Below are positions 1 to 7,587 of a stretch of 24,878 bases of DNA, in pieces. A model generated the notes under the pieces. It did no database searches and was not told where the DNA came from. It saw nothing but the letters and a program-made list of their open reading frames with translations. The stretch comes from DATEOR01 sp036279015 (GTDB taxonomy: Bacteria; Actinomycetota; Thermoleophilia; Gaiellales; Gaiellaceae), in the NCBI GenBank assembly GCA_036279015.1, contig DASUJY010000045.1, positions 1-24,878 of the forward strand, written 5' to 3'. How positions within the stretch are numbered: the first letter of the stretch is position 1; each line of letters opens with the position of its first letter. Position numbers and translations under genes: made by a program.

Positions 1-486
1 CGCGGTGACGGAAATCCGGAGCGGGATGCTGCGGTCGTAGCCGGCGAGGTTCGGATGGCGACGGGCCGCGGCGACGAGTTCGCGCCTCGTCAGGAGCACG
101 CGGCCTCTCGCGACGATGCGGCCGTCACGGAATCTCAATGCGTGCGCCTTCTCGGCGAAGCGATCGGTGACGATCCGCCCCGCGTCGATCGCGAAGCGGC
201 ACCTGTGGACGGCGCCGAGCTCGTCCGCGCGGCGTACGACGCTGTCGATCATCTGCGACAGCAGGAGCGAGTGGAGGACGCAGTCCTGATCGGAGTAGAG
301 AAGAAACCCGCTCACCGCCTCGCGCCGCAGCGTGTCGAGCAGGGTCGGCGGCTTCGGCCGCGTCGTCGCCGAGGCCGGCGCGGCGGCCGGCCTCGGTTCG
401 CCATCGGGCCGCACCGCGTCCGCGACGGCGAGCGCACCGAGCACGCCGATCGCGACGATGAGGATCACCGTCCCCGTTCGTCGCAT
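1..486 (-). CDS. Membrane-anchored extracytoplasmic protein of unknown function, copy 2 (3' end outside window)
   Basis: Reading the minus strand from ATG at 486 gives 162 codons with no stop before the left edge, so the C-terminal part is missing. Residues 1-22 form a signal-anchor-like hydrophobic segment after a short basic start (MRRTG), then a Pro/Ala/Thr-rich linker (about 25-46), then a globular part. That part is clearly paralogous to the neighbouring upstream gene: my ungapped hand alignment gives 59 identities over 102 residues. Shared features are PTLxDTLRR, AVSG, LYSDxxC (Cys69), LHSL, CRF (Cys96), AEKA and RHPNLA. Its ATG shares one base with the TGA of the upstream paralogue (TGATG), so the two are almost certainly co-translated. 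I do not recognise the family. An extracytoplasmic location and a possible Cys69-Cys96 disulfide are inferences. Confidence 0.85.
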   Translation of the reverse strand, partial: MRRTGTVILIVAIGVLGALAVADAVRPDGEPRPAAAPASATTRPKPPTLLDTLRREAVSGFLLYSDQDCVLHSLLLSQMIDSVVRRADELGAVHRCRFAIDAGRIVTDRFAEKAHALRFRDGRIVARGRVLLTRRELVAAARRHPNLAGYDRSIPLRISVTA

Positions 487-1400
487 CAGCCCGCCCTCAC
501 GACCGCGCCCGGATCGACCCCGCCCGGCTCCCAGACGAGGTCCTGAGCCGGGACGGGCAGGCGGAGGATCTGCGCCGGCCCGTTGTTGACCGACGTGGCG
601 AACAGGAAGACGCTGATCCCGTTCACGCGCGCGATCCAGCGGTCGTCGGGCGAGAAGGCGACCGCGCGCCCACTCGGCAGGTCGTCCGGCGGGTGGACCG
701 TCCGCCCGTGGGGCATGAAGATCGTGCCGTTCTCGGCGCCGACCAGCGAGCGATCTGAGCTCACGAAGAGGTGTCGATACGGCCCCCCAAAGCCGACTCC
801 GACGAGAGCCCGGTCGCGGAAGATCGCAGCGAGAAACTGTCGACTCACGAAGTGGGCGCGAACGGACATGGCAACGATTACCTCGCGCCCCGTCGGCCGC
901 GCGAGGCCGGTGATGCGGATGTGCAGCGGCGAGCCCTCGTCGAATCCCTCGAACGCGAGGTTGGGGTGCCGTTGCGCGGCGGAGATCAGGCTTCGTCGCG
1001 ACAGGACGGTGTCGTCGCCCGCGAGAATGCGGCCGTGGCGGAACGCGAGCCCGCTTGCCTTCTCCGCGGACGGCTCGCCGATGATCCGGCCGCCGGCAAC
1101 CTCGAAGCGGCACGCGTGAAAGGCGCCGGCCCCGTTCTCGTCACGGATCACTTCGTCGACCATTTGAGGCAGGACGAGCGAGTGGAGGATGCACTCGTGG
1201 TCCGAGTAGAGGACTGAGCCGCTCACCGCGGCTCGGCGGAGCGTGTCGACCAGGGTCGGCGCGCGTGGGCGGGTGGTCGTCGTCGGCGGAGAGGCCGGCG
1301 CCAGCTTGCCGTCGTCACCGGAGCGGAGCGCATCCGCCACGGCGAGCGCGCCGAGCGATCCCACCAAGACCACGAGGACGAGGGTGACGCTTCGCCTCAC
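486..1400 (-). CDS. Membrane-anchored extracytoplasmic protein of unknown function, copy 1
   Basis: 304 aa from GTG at 1400. The open frame extends to an ATG at 1532, but that would overlap the divergent ftsK gene and add a low-complexity tail. The GTG start places VRRSVTL directly before a hydrophobic segment (residues about 5-24), as in the paralogue's MRRTG start, and a -10-like TATCTT lies 7 nt upstream. After the anchor come a Thr/Pro linker (about 35-46) and a region shared with the downstream paralogue (48-149, with Cys70 and Cys97). The C-terminal half (about 160-295) has beta-propeller-like strands, for example HLFVSSDRSLVGAENG and VAFSPDDRWIARVNG, which recall TolB/WD40-type repeats. 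Function is unknown; an exported, membrane-tethered sensor or binding protein is only a guess. Confidence 0.85.
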   Translation of the reverse strand: MRRSVTLVLVVLVGSLGALAVADALRSGDDGKLAPASPPTTTTRPRAPTLVDTLRRAAVSGSVLYSDHECILHSLVLPQMVDEVIRDENGAGAFHACRFEVAGGRIIGEPSAEKASGLAFRHGRILAGDDTVLSRRSLISAAQRHPNLAFEGFDEGSPLHIRITGLARPTGREVIVAMSVRAHFVSRQFLAAIFRDRALVGVGFGGPYRHLFVSSDRSLVGAENGTIFMPHGRTVHPPDDLPSGRAVAFSPDDRWIARVNGISVFLFATSVNNGPAQILRLPVPAQDLVWEPGGVDPGAVVRAG

Positions 1401-1407
1401 GCTACGA

Positions 1408-1437
1408 AAGATACGAGGGAGGAGGGCCGGAGGTTCC
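1408..1437 (-). promoter_or_regulatory. Putative promoter of the paralogue pair
   Basis: On the minus strand TATCTT (1413-1408) sits 7 nt before the GTG at 1400, the spacing expected for a leaderless mRNA. Overlapping it, GGAAC (1437-1433) is followed after 17 nt by CGTAT (1415-1411), which resembles the -35/-10 pattern of ECF (extracytoplasmic function) sigma factors. I cannot decide between the two readings. The 53-nt gap to ftsK is shared by both divergent genes. Confidence 0.35.
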
Positions 1438-1453
1438 GACGAAAGCCACCGGC

Positions 1454-3661
1454 ATGGCGCCGAAGAAGCGTCCCAAGCACCTACGCCCGAAGTCGCCCGC
1501 GCGCGTGCGCAAGGCGAAGACGAAGCGCTCACCCAAGAAGCGCGGGCAGTCGCAGTCGCACCACGAGCTCGCCGGGCTCGCGCTCGTCTTCCTGGGCATC
1601 TTTTTCTCCATCCCGCTCTGGCTCGGCTGGGACGGGGGCTACGTCGGCGACAAGATCGACTCGACTCTCGGCGGCCTCGTCGGGGACGGGAAGCTCGGCG
1701 TCCCGCTCGTCCTCCTCGTGCTCGGCGGCCTCATGGTCGCCCGCGCCGACCTCGTCGACGTGAGGCCCTTCCGGACCGGGCTCATCACGCTCGGCCTCGG
1801 GGTGATGACCATTCTCGGCGAGGACCGGGGCGGAGCGACCGGGCAGGTGCTCGGCCTCCTCTTCGGCCGCCTGCTCGGGACGACCGGCACGGCGATCCTC
1901 GGCGTCTTCCTGCTCGTCGCCGGTGCCCTCCTCGTCTCCGGAGCCTCCCTCGGAGCCTTCCTGCGCCGTTCGGCACGCGCCGCCCAGAGGACTGCCGTCG
2001 TCGCTCGCCGCTCGGTCGAGCGCGTCCGGATCCCGCTCGACGACGAGCCGATCACGCAGCCGGACACCCCGCCCGTGGACGGCGAGGCCGCGTACCCGGA
2101 CGTCGTCAGCGAGAGCCCGGCCCCGGCGCCGGTGCTCGTCGACCAGCTGGACGAGCTCGAGCCGGCGCCGCCCGCCCGGCCCGAGCCCGTTTTCGACATG
2201 CCGTCCACCGAGCACGCCGGCTACACGCTCCCCGACTCGAGCGTCCTTCGCCGCTCGCGGGCGGACAAGAAGAACGGACAGCCGGAGAAGGCGATCGAGC
2301 GCACCGCGGAAGCGCTCCTCCAGGCGCTCTCGAACTTCGGCGTCGAGGCTCACCTCTCCGGGCAGGTCGTCGGGCCGCGCGTGACGCGCTACGAGCTCCA
2401 GCTCGCGCCCGGCACGAAGGTCGGCAAAGTCGCCGCGCTCCGCGACGACCTCGCCTACGCGCTCGCAACGACCGAGATCCGCATCCTCGCGCCGATTCCG
2501 GGCAAGCAGGCCGTCGGCGTCGAGGTCCCGAACCTCTCGCCGAACGTCGTCACGCTCGGGGACATCTTCGCCGACATGCCGGGCGGCTCGAGCCCGCTCT
2601 CCGTCTGGCTCGGCAAGGACATCTCGGGCGCCTCGGTCTCGGCCGACCTCGCCCGCATGCCGCACATCCTGATAGCCGGCACGACCGGGTCGGGAAAGTC
2701 GGGCTGCATCAACACGATGCTCTGCTCGATCCTCCTCCGCTCGACGCCCGACGAGGTGCGGATGATCCTCGTCGACCCGAAGCGCGTCGAGCTGGGCCTC
2801 TACGAGTCGATCCCGCACCTCCTGACGCCCGTCGTCTCGAGCCCGAAGGCGGCCGCGGCCGTGCTCACGAACGTCCTCACCGAGATGGAGCGCCGCTACG
2901 AGCGCATGAGCCTCGCCCGCGCTCGCAATCTCCCGGAGCTGAACAAGGTGCTCGCCGGGCGCGGCGAGCAGACGCTCCCGTACCTTCTCGTCGTCATCGA
3001 CGAGCTCGCCGACCTGATGATGGTCTCGCCGCAGGACGTCGAGGACGCCGTCATCCGCCTGGCGCAGAAGTCGCGCGCGGTCGGCATCCACCTCGTCCTC
3101 GCCACCCAGCGCCCTTCAGTGGACGTGATCACCGGCATGATCAAGGCGAACGTCCCCTCCCGGATCGCGTTCGCCGTCTCGAGCCAGACGGACAGCCGCG
3201 TGATCCTCGACACGTCGGGCGCCGAGAGCCTGCTCGGCCAGGGCGACATGCTCTTCAAGCCGCTCGGCACCTCGCGCCTCCAGCGCGTCCAGGGCGCCTA
3301 CGTGAGCGAGGAGGAGATCGCCCTCATCGTCGAGCAGTGCCGCGGTCAGCGCGAGCAGGAGCTGGACGAATCCCTCCTCGAGGCGCCGAGCGCACGCGAG
3401 CACGACGGGGAGGAGGACGGCGAGTTCGACCCCGACGAGGATCCGCTGCTCGACCGCGCGATCGAGATCGTCGTGCAGACCCAGACGGCCTCCGTCTCGC
3501 TCATCCAGCGTCGCCTGCGCGTCGGCTACACGCGCGCCGGGCGTCTCATCGACATGCTCGAGCGGCGCGGGATCATCTCGGGATACGAGGGCTCGAAGCC
3601 CCGGCGCGTGCTCGTCGGCGAGGCCGAGCTCGAGCGCGTGCTCGCGGACGTCCCGTCCTGA
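1454..3661 (+). CDS. ftsK: DNA translocase FtsK/SpoIIIE
   Basis: 735 aa. Hexameric ATP-driven DNA pump that clears and sorts chromosome ends at the division septum. A strongly basic tail (1-34) precedes hydrophobic, multi-pass membrane segments between about 38 and 165, then a short acidic/Pro-rich linker (195-250). The motor follows: the alpha/beta region starts near 280, Walker A GTTGSGKS is at 409-416 and Walker B LLVVIDE at 511-517, with TQRPSVDVITG at 551-561. The C-terminal winged-helix gamma domain (about 664-722, ending SKPRRVLV) is the part that reads polar DNA motifs in this family. The length is close to SpoIIIE-type proteins, without the very long linker of E. coli FtsK. A GGAGG at 1430-1434 lies about 20 nt before the ATG, too far for a good Shine-Dalgarno site. 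It is divergent from the unknown paralogue pair. Confidence 0.97.
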   Translation: MAPKKRPKHLRPKSPARVRKAKTKRSPKKRGQSQSHHELAGLALVFLGIFFSIPLWLGWDGGYVGDKIDSTLGGLVGDGKLGVPLVLLVLGGLMVARADLVDVRPFRTGLITLGLGVMTILGEDRGGATGQVLGLLFGRLLGTTGTAILGVFLLVAGALLVSGASLGAFLRRSARAAQRTAVVARRSVERVRIPLDDEPITQPDTPPVDGEAAYPDVVSESPAPAPVLVDQLDELEPAPPARPEPVFDMPSTEHAGYTLPDSSVLRRSRADKKNGQPEKAIERTAEALLQALSNFGVEAHLSGQVVGPRVTRYELQLAPGTKVGKVAALRDDLAYALATTEIRILAPIPGKQAVGVEVPNLSPNVVTLGDIFADMPGGSSPLSVWLGKDISGASVSADLARMPHILIAGTTGSGKSGCINTMLCSILLRSTPDEVRMILVDPKRVELGLYESIPHLLTPVVSSPKAAAAVLTNVLTEMERRYERMSLARARNLPELNKVLAGRGEQTLPYLLVVIDELADLMMVSPQDVEDAVIRLAQKSRAVGIHLVLATQRPSVDVITGMIKANVPSRIAFAVSSQTDSRVILDTSGAESLLGQGDMLFKPLGTSRLQRVQGAYVSEEEIALIVEQCRGQREQELDESLLEAPSAREHDGEEDGEFDPDEDPLLDRAIEIVVQTQTASVSLIQRRLRVGYTRAGRLIDMLERRGIISGYEGSKPRRVLVGEAELERVLADVPS

Positions 3662-3765
3662 ACCGAGCACATACCTGCTAACGAACTCGGCGACGCTCCG
3701 TCCTAGATTTCGAACGGTGGGCCGGATAGCATCCTGCGGTTCCACCGCTGGAAAACGGGCGACAA

Positions 3766-3773
3766 AGAGGAGG
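3766..3773 (+). promoter_or_regulatory. Strong ribosome binding site fixing a GTG start
   Basis: AGAGGAGG lies 4 nt before the GTG at 3778. It is the best Shine-Dalgarno site in the first half of the window and settles the start of the lipoprotein gene. The 116-nt gap upstream (3662-3777) also holds a small inverted repeat, TTCCA-CCGC-TGGAA (3740-3753), and a -10-like TAGCAT (3727-3732), but no convincing -35. Confidence 0.7.
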
Positions 3774-3777
3774 TTTT

Positions 3778-4827
3778 GTGAACGGTAAGCGAAGGTGGTC
3801 GTGGCCTGCGCTCATGCTCTTGCTGATCGCTGCGATCGCCCTTGCCGCCGCGGGATGCGGCGGCAGCGACGAGGGCGAGACGACGGGCGGGGCAGCGGCG
3901 ACCGGGCCGACGGAGACAAGCGGCGGGGAGCCGATCACCGTCGGGCTCGTCACCGACATCGGCGGCCTCAACGACCGCGGCTTCAACTCCCTGGCCAACC
4001 AGGGGCTCGAGAACGCCGAGAGCCAGCTGGGCGTCCAGGGCGACGTCCTCGAGTCCAAGTCGGACGCCGACTACATCCCGAATTTGTCCGAGTTCGGCCA
4101 GAAGCAGTCCAACCTGGTCGTCTCGGTCGGATTCCTGATGACCGACGCAACGGCGAAGGCGGCGAAGGCGTTCCCCGATTCGAACTTCGCCATCGTGGAC
4201 TCTGCGTTCGATCCGGCGCTCCCGAACGCCCAGGGCCTCCTCTTCAAGGAGCAGGAAGCGGGCTGTCTCGTGGGAGTCGTCGGAGCGCTCATGTCGAAGT
4301 CGGGGACGATCACGTGGGTCGGCGGCCAGAAGATCCCGCCGGTCGACCGCTTCATCGCCGGCTACGAGTTCTGCGCGAAGGACGCGAACCCGGATATCAA
4401 GGTCTCGGGCTCCTATTCGGATGACTTCGTCGACCAGGCGAAGTGCAAGGAGATCGCGCTCGACCAGATCTCGAAGGGCTCCGACGTCGTGTTCCAGGTA
4501 GCCGGCGGCTGCGGCCTCGGCGCGCTGGACGCGGCGAAGCAGGAGAGCGTCTGGGGCATCGGCGTCGACGCCGACCAGTCGTTCCTCGGCGACCACATCC
4601 TGACGAGCGCAGTCAAGCGCGTCGACGTGGCCGTCTTCAAGACGATCGAGGCCGTGCAGAACGGCACCTTCCAGGGCGGCGGCGTGACCACGTTCGGCCT
4701 GGCCGAAGACGGTGTCGGGCTCGGCAAGGTCAGCCCGGAGGTCGGGCAGGACGTCCTCGACAAGGCGGAGGAGTACAAGCAGAAGATCCTGAACGGGGAG
4801 ATCGACATCCCCGACACGGTCAGCTAA
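3778..4827 (+). CDS. BMP-family substrate-binding lipoprotein of a nucleoside-type ABC importer
   Basis: 349 aa, GTG start. The basic N-terminus and hydrophobic segment (about 10-25) end in AAAGC, a lipobox with Cys27 as lipidation site. A Gly/Thr-rich linker follows, then the mature domain from about 52 (ITVGLVTDIGGLNDRGFN), which is the hallmark opening of the Bmp/PnrA/Med family. These proteins fold like periplasmic sugar-binding proteins and bind nucleosides such as guanosine, inosine or adenosine in characterised members. The motif GIGVDADQS (260-268) is also typical. The genes downstream encode the matching ATPase and two permeases, so it should capture the substrate at the outer face of the membrane. 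Nucleoside specificity is inferred from family and context; other purine-like ligands remain possible. Confidence 0.93.
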   Translation: MNGKRRWSWPALMLLLIAAIALAAAGCGGSDEGETTGGAAATGPTETSGGEPITVGLVTDIGGLNDRGFNSLANQGLENAESQLGVQGDVLESKSDADYIPNLSEFGQKQSNLVVSVGFLMTDATAKAAKAFPDSNFAIVDSAFDPALPNAQGLLFKEQEAGCLVGVVGALMSKSGTITWVGGQKIPPVDRFIAGYEFCAKDANPDIKVSGSYSDDFVDQAKCKEIALDQISKGSDVVFQVAGGCGLGALDAAKQESVWGIGVDADQSFLGDHILTSAVKRVDVAVFKTIEAVQNGTFQGGGVTTFGLAEDGVGLGKVSPEVGQDVLDKAEEYKQKILNGEIDIPDTVS

Positions 4828-4836
4828 ATCGCTTCG

Positions 4837-4865
4837 GTAGGGGGCGGGCTCGACCCGCCCCCTAC
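4837..4865 (+). terminator. Perfect 12-bp hairpin between lipoprotein and ATPase genes (partial terminator or 3'-end stabiliser)
   Basis: GTAGGGGGCGGG (4837-4848), loop CTCGA, and CCCGCCCCCTAC (4854-4865) form an uninterrupted 12-bp stem 9 nt after the lipoprotein stop. Only three T residues follow, so it is unlikely to be a full intrinsic terminator. The next start codon is 14 nt beyond the stem. Hairpins at this place in importer operons commonly let the binding protein be made in excess over the membrane parts. The 3' arm overlaps a weak -10-like TACACT (4863-4868). Confidence 0.65.
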
Positions 4866-4879
4866 ACTTTCCCCTCCCG

Positions 4880-6406
4880 ATGGCGGACGCGCCCCTCCTC
4901 GAGCTCAAGGGAATCACGAAGCGGTTCCCGGGCGTCGTCGCGAACGACGGCGTCGACTTCGACCTGCGCAAGGGCGAGGTGCACGCGCTCCTCGGCGAGA
5001 ACGGCGCCGGCAAGTCGACGCTGATGAACATCCTCTACGGCCTTTACCACCCCGACGAGGGCGAGTTCAGGCTGAACGGCAAGCCTCTTCGCATCCATTC
5101 TCCGCGCGAGGCGATCGACGCCGGAATCGGGATGGTGCACCAGCACTTCATGCTCATCCCGGTCATGACGGTGGCCGAGAACATCGTTCTCGCAGCCGAG
5201 CCGACGAAGGGGCCGTTCCTGGACGAGCGCTCGGCCGAGCGGCGGGTCCGCGAGCTCTCGGAGCGCTTCGGGCTCGCAGTGCGTCCCGACGCGCGGGTCG
5301 AGTCGATCAGCGTCGGCATGCAGCAACGCGTCGAAATCCTCAAGGCCCTCTACCGGGGGGCCGAGATCCTCATCCTCGACGAGCCCACCGCCGTCCTCAC
5401 GCCGCAGGAGGCCGGCGAGCTCTTCGAGATCATCACCTCCCTGAAGGCGGAGGGGAAGTCGATCATCTTCATCAGCCACAAGCTGAACGAGGTGCTCGAG
5501 ATCGCCGACCGGATCACCGTTCTGCGGCGCGGCAAGACGATCGACACGGTGCCGCGCGAGGGCGCAACCGAGCAGGGCCTCGCGCGGCTCATGGTCGGCC
5601 GCGACGTCATCCTCACGGTCGAGAAGAAGCCCGGCGAGCCCGGCGAGCCGCTGCTCGAGGTCGAGGATCTGCGCGTCGACGACGAGCGCGGCCTCGAGGC
5701 CGTGCGCGGGGTCTCGTTTCAGGTGCGGGCCGGCGAGATCGTCGGCATCGCGGGCGTGGACGGCAACGGGCAGTCGGAGCTCATCGACTCGATCACTGGC
5801 CTCCGAAGGGCCAAGGGCGGCCAGATCGTCGTGGGAGGGCAGGATCTGACGCGCGCCAGCTCGCGCGACAGCCTCGACGCCGGAGTCGGCCACATACCCG
5901 AGGACCGCCAGCGCCGCGGCCTCGTCCTCGATTTCAGCCTCGCGGAGAACATCGCGCTGCATGACTACCGCAAGGAGCCGGACTCGCGCTACGGCTGGCT
6001 CTTCCCCCGGCGGCTGGTCGCCCGAGCGCGCGAGCTCTTGAAGGAGTTCGACGTCCGCGGCGGCGGGCCGGAGACCCCGGCGGCCTCGCTGTCGGGCGGA
6101 AACCAGCAAAAGGTGATCGTGGCCCGCGAGGTCTCGCGCGACCCGAGCGTCCTCGTCGCGGCCCAGCCGACCCGCGGCCTCGACGTGGGGGCGATCGAGT
6201 TCGTCCACCGCCGCCTCGTCGAGGAACGCGACGAGGGCCGCGCGATCCTGCTCGTCTCGTTCGAGCTCGACGAGATCCTCTCCCTCTCCGACCGTATCCT
6301 CGTCATCTACGAGGGGCAGATCGTGGCCGAGTACGCACCGGGGGTCTCGGAGGAGGAGATCGGCTTCGCCATGGTCGGCGGCACGCAGGAGCAGAGCGCC
6401 GCATGA
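4880..6406 (+). CDS. Nucleoside-type ABC importer ATPase with two ABC domains
   Basis: 508 aa. Energises import with both nucleotide-binding domains on one chain, as in the sugar/nucleoside (CUT2/NupO-YufO-like) group. Domain 1: Walker A GENGAGKS (39-46), Q-loop MVHQHF (85-90), an atypical signature SVGMQQR (144-150) and Walker B ILILDEPT (163-170). Domain 2: a degenerate Walker A GVDGNGQS (292-299) lacking the usual Lys, a good LSGGNQQK signature (404-411), and AAQPTRGLD (427-435), where the Walker B Asp-Glu is replaced by Ala-Gln. This asymmetry (one catalytic and one degenerate site) is usual for the family, so it is not damage. The gene ends in ATGA shared with the first permease. Confidence 0.95.
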   Translation: MADAPLLELKGITKRFPGVVANDGVDFDLRKGEVHALLGENGAGKSTLMNILYGLYHPDEGEFRLNGKPLRIHSPREAIDAGIGMVHQHFMLIPVMTVAENIVLAAEPTKGPFLDERSAERRVRELSERFGLAVRPDARVESISVGMQQRVEILKALYRGAEILILDEPTAVLTPQEAGELFEIITSLKAEGKSIIFISHKLNEVLEIADRITVLRRGKTIDTVPREGATEQGLARLMVGRDVILTVEKKPGEPGEPLLEVEDLRVDDERGLEAVRGVSFQVRAGEIVGIAGVDGNGQSELIDSITGLRRAKGGQIVVGGQDLTRASSRDSLDAGVGHIPEDRQRRGLVLDFSLAENIALHDYRKEPDSRYGWLFPRRLVARARELLKEFDVRGGGPETPAASLSGGNQQKVIVAREVSRDPSVLVAAQPTRGLDVGAIEFVHRRLVEERDEGRAILLVSFELDEILSLSDRILVIYEGQIVAEYAPGVSEEEIGFAMVGGTQEQSAA

Positions 6407-7587
6407 GCGAGGGCGCCGGGTCCGGCTACGAGGCCCTTGGCCGGTGGTACTCGAATCTCGGCGGCCTGCTCTTCCCGCTTGCCGCCGCCGTGCTCGCCTT
6501 CTTCGTCGGCGGGCTCGTCGTCGTCGCGACCGGGCACGATCCCTTCGCCGCCTACAAGGCGATCTTCGCGGGCACCGGGCTCAACTGGTTCTTCCCCTGG
6601 GTGCAGGGCGACGAGCGCTTCAGCGCCGCGCTCGACCTCCAGCAGACCCTGATCATCACGACTCCGCTGATCCTGACCGCCCTCGCGGTCGCGTTCGCCT
6701 TTCGCGCCGGCGTTTTCAACATCGGCGGCCAGGGCCAGTACTTCGTCGGGCTCCTGGCGGCGCTCTACGTCGGGCACGCATTCGCCGGGATGCCGCGCCC
6801 CCTCCATATCCTCCTCGCCAGCCTGGCCGCGATCGGCGCGGGCTGGATCTGGGGCGGAATCGCCGGGTTCCTCAAGGCGGCGTTTGGCGCCCACGAGGTG
6901 ATCTCGACGATCATGCTCAACTGGATCGCGCTCTGGGTGGGCAAATGGCTCGTCGAGCTGGGCGGCTACATGCAGGGGACGGAACCGGACGTGCCGCGCT
7001 CCTACGACGTCGCCGACTCGGCGAAGCTCTGGCCGATCTGGGGCGCCCTCCAGCCGCTGCACGCCGGTATCTTCATCGGGCTCTTCGCGCTCGTCGTCTA
7101 CCACTTCCTCTTGAACAGGACGACGCTCGGCTACGAGGTGCGGGCAGTCGGATTCAACCCCGAGGCGGCCCGCTACGGCGGCATCTCCGTCTCCAAGAAC
7201 TACATCCTGGCGATGGGCATCTCGGGAGCGTTCGCGGGGATGGCGGGAGCCGTGGACATCCTCGGCTGGAAGTTCCACCAGGCGATCAACGACTACGACG
7301 TCAGCTTCGTCGGCTTCATCGGCATCGCGGTCGCGCTGCTGGGCCGCACGAAGGCGGTCGGGATCCTCTTCGCCGCCCTGCTCTTCGGCGCCCTCCAGGT
7401 GGGCACGTCCCCCCGGCAGCTCTCCGGCACCGACTTTCCGCCCGAGCTCGCGACGAACCTCTCGACGATGATCCAGGCGCTCATCATCCTCTTCGTCGGC
7501 GCCGAGCTCCTCATCGTCTACATCTGGGGCTTCCGGCGGCGCGTTGGGTTCGGCGGCCCAGCGCGGGTGAAGGTGGAGGGGCTCTGA
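6403..7587 (+). CDS. Nucleoside-type ABC importer permease 1
   Basis: 394 aa, multi-pass membrane protein of the BPD_transp_2 class (YufP/NupP-like). About nine hydrophobic segments are visible, including 22-43, 85-100, 112-128, 137-155, 230-248 and 372-384. Family motifs are AFRAGVFNIGGQGQ (99-112) and HEVISTIMLNWIA (164-176). It overlaps the ATPase by 4 bases (ATGA) and the second permease by 1 base (TGATG), so all three should be made in fixed proportion and assemble as a heterodimeric channel. Confidence 0.93.
   Translation: MSEGAGSGYEALGRWYSNLGGLLFPLAAAVLAFFVGGLVVVATGHDPFAAYKAIFAGTGLNWFFPWVQGDERFSAALDLQQTLIITTPLILTALAVAFAFRAGVFNIGGQGQYFVGLLAALYVGHAFAGMPRPLHILLASLAAIGAGWIWGGIAGFLKAAFGAHEVISTIMLNWIALWVGKWLVELGGYMQGTEPDVPRSYDVADSAKLWPIWGALQPLHAGIFIGLFALVVYHFLLNRTTLGYEVRAVGFNPEAARYGGISVSKNYILAMGISGAFAGMAGAVDILGWKFHQAINDYDVSFVGFIGIAVALLGRTKAVGILFAALLFGALQVGTSPRQLSGTDFPPELATNLSTMIQALIILFVGAELLIVYIWGFRRRVGFGGPARVKVEGL

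Noticed and set aside
1243..3681. Very long plus-strand open frame (over 800 codons) overlapping ftsK in another frame
   Set aside because: Arg/Pro/Ala-rich composition with no domain; it is the GC-driven shadow of ftsK, whose own frame has all motifs.
4880..6406. Degenerate second ABC site as sign of a broken ATPase
   Set aside because: Loss of Walker A Lys and Walker B Asp-Glu in the second domain is usual in this double-ABC family.
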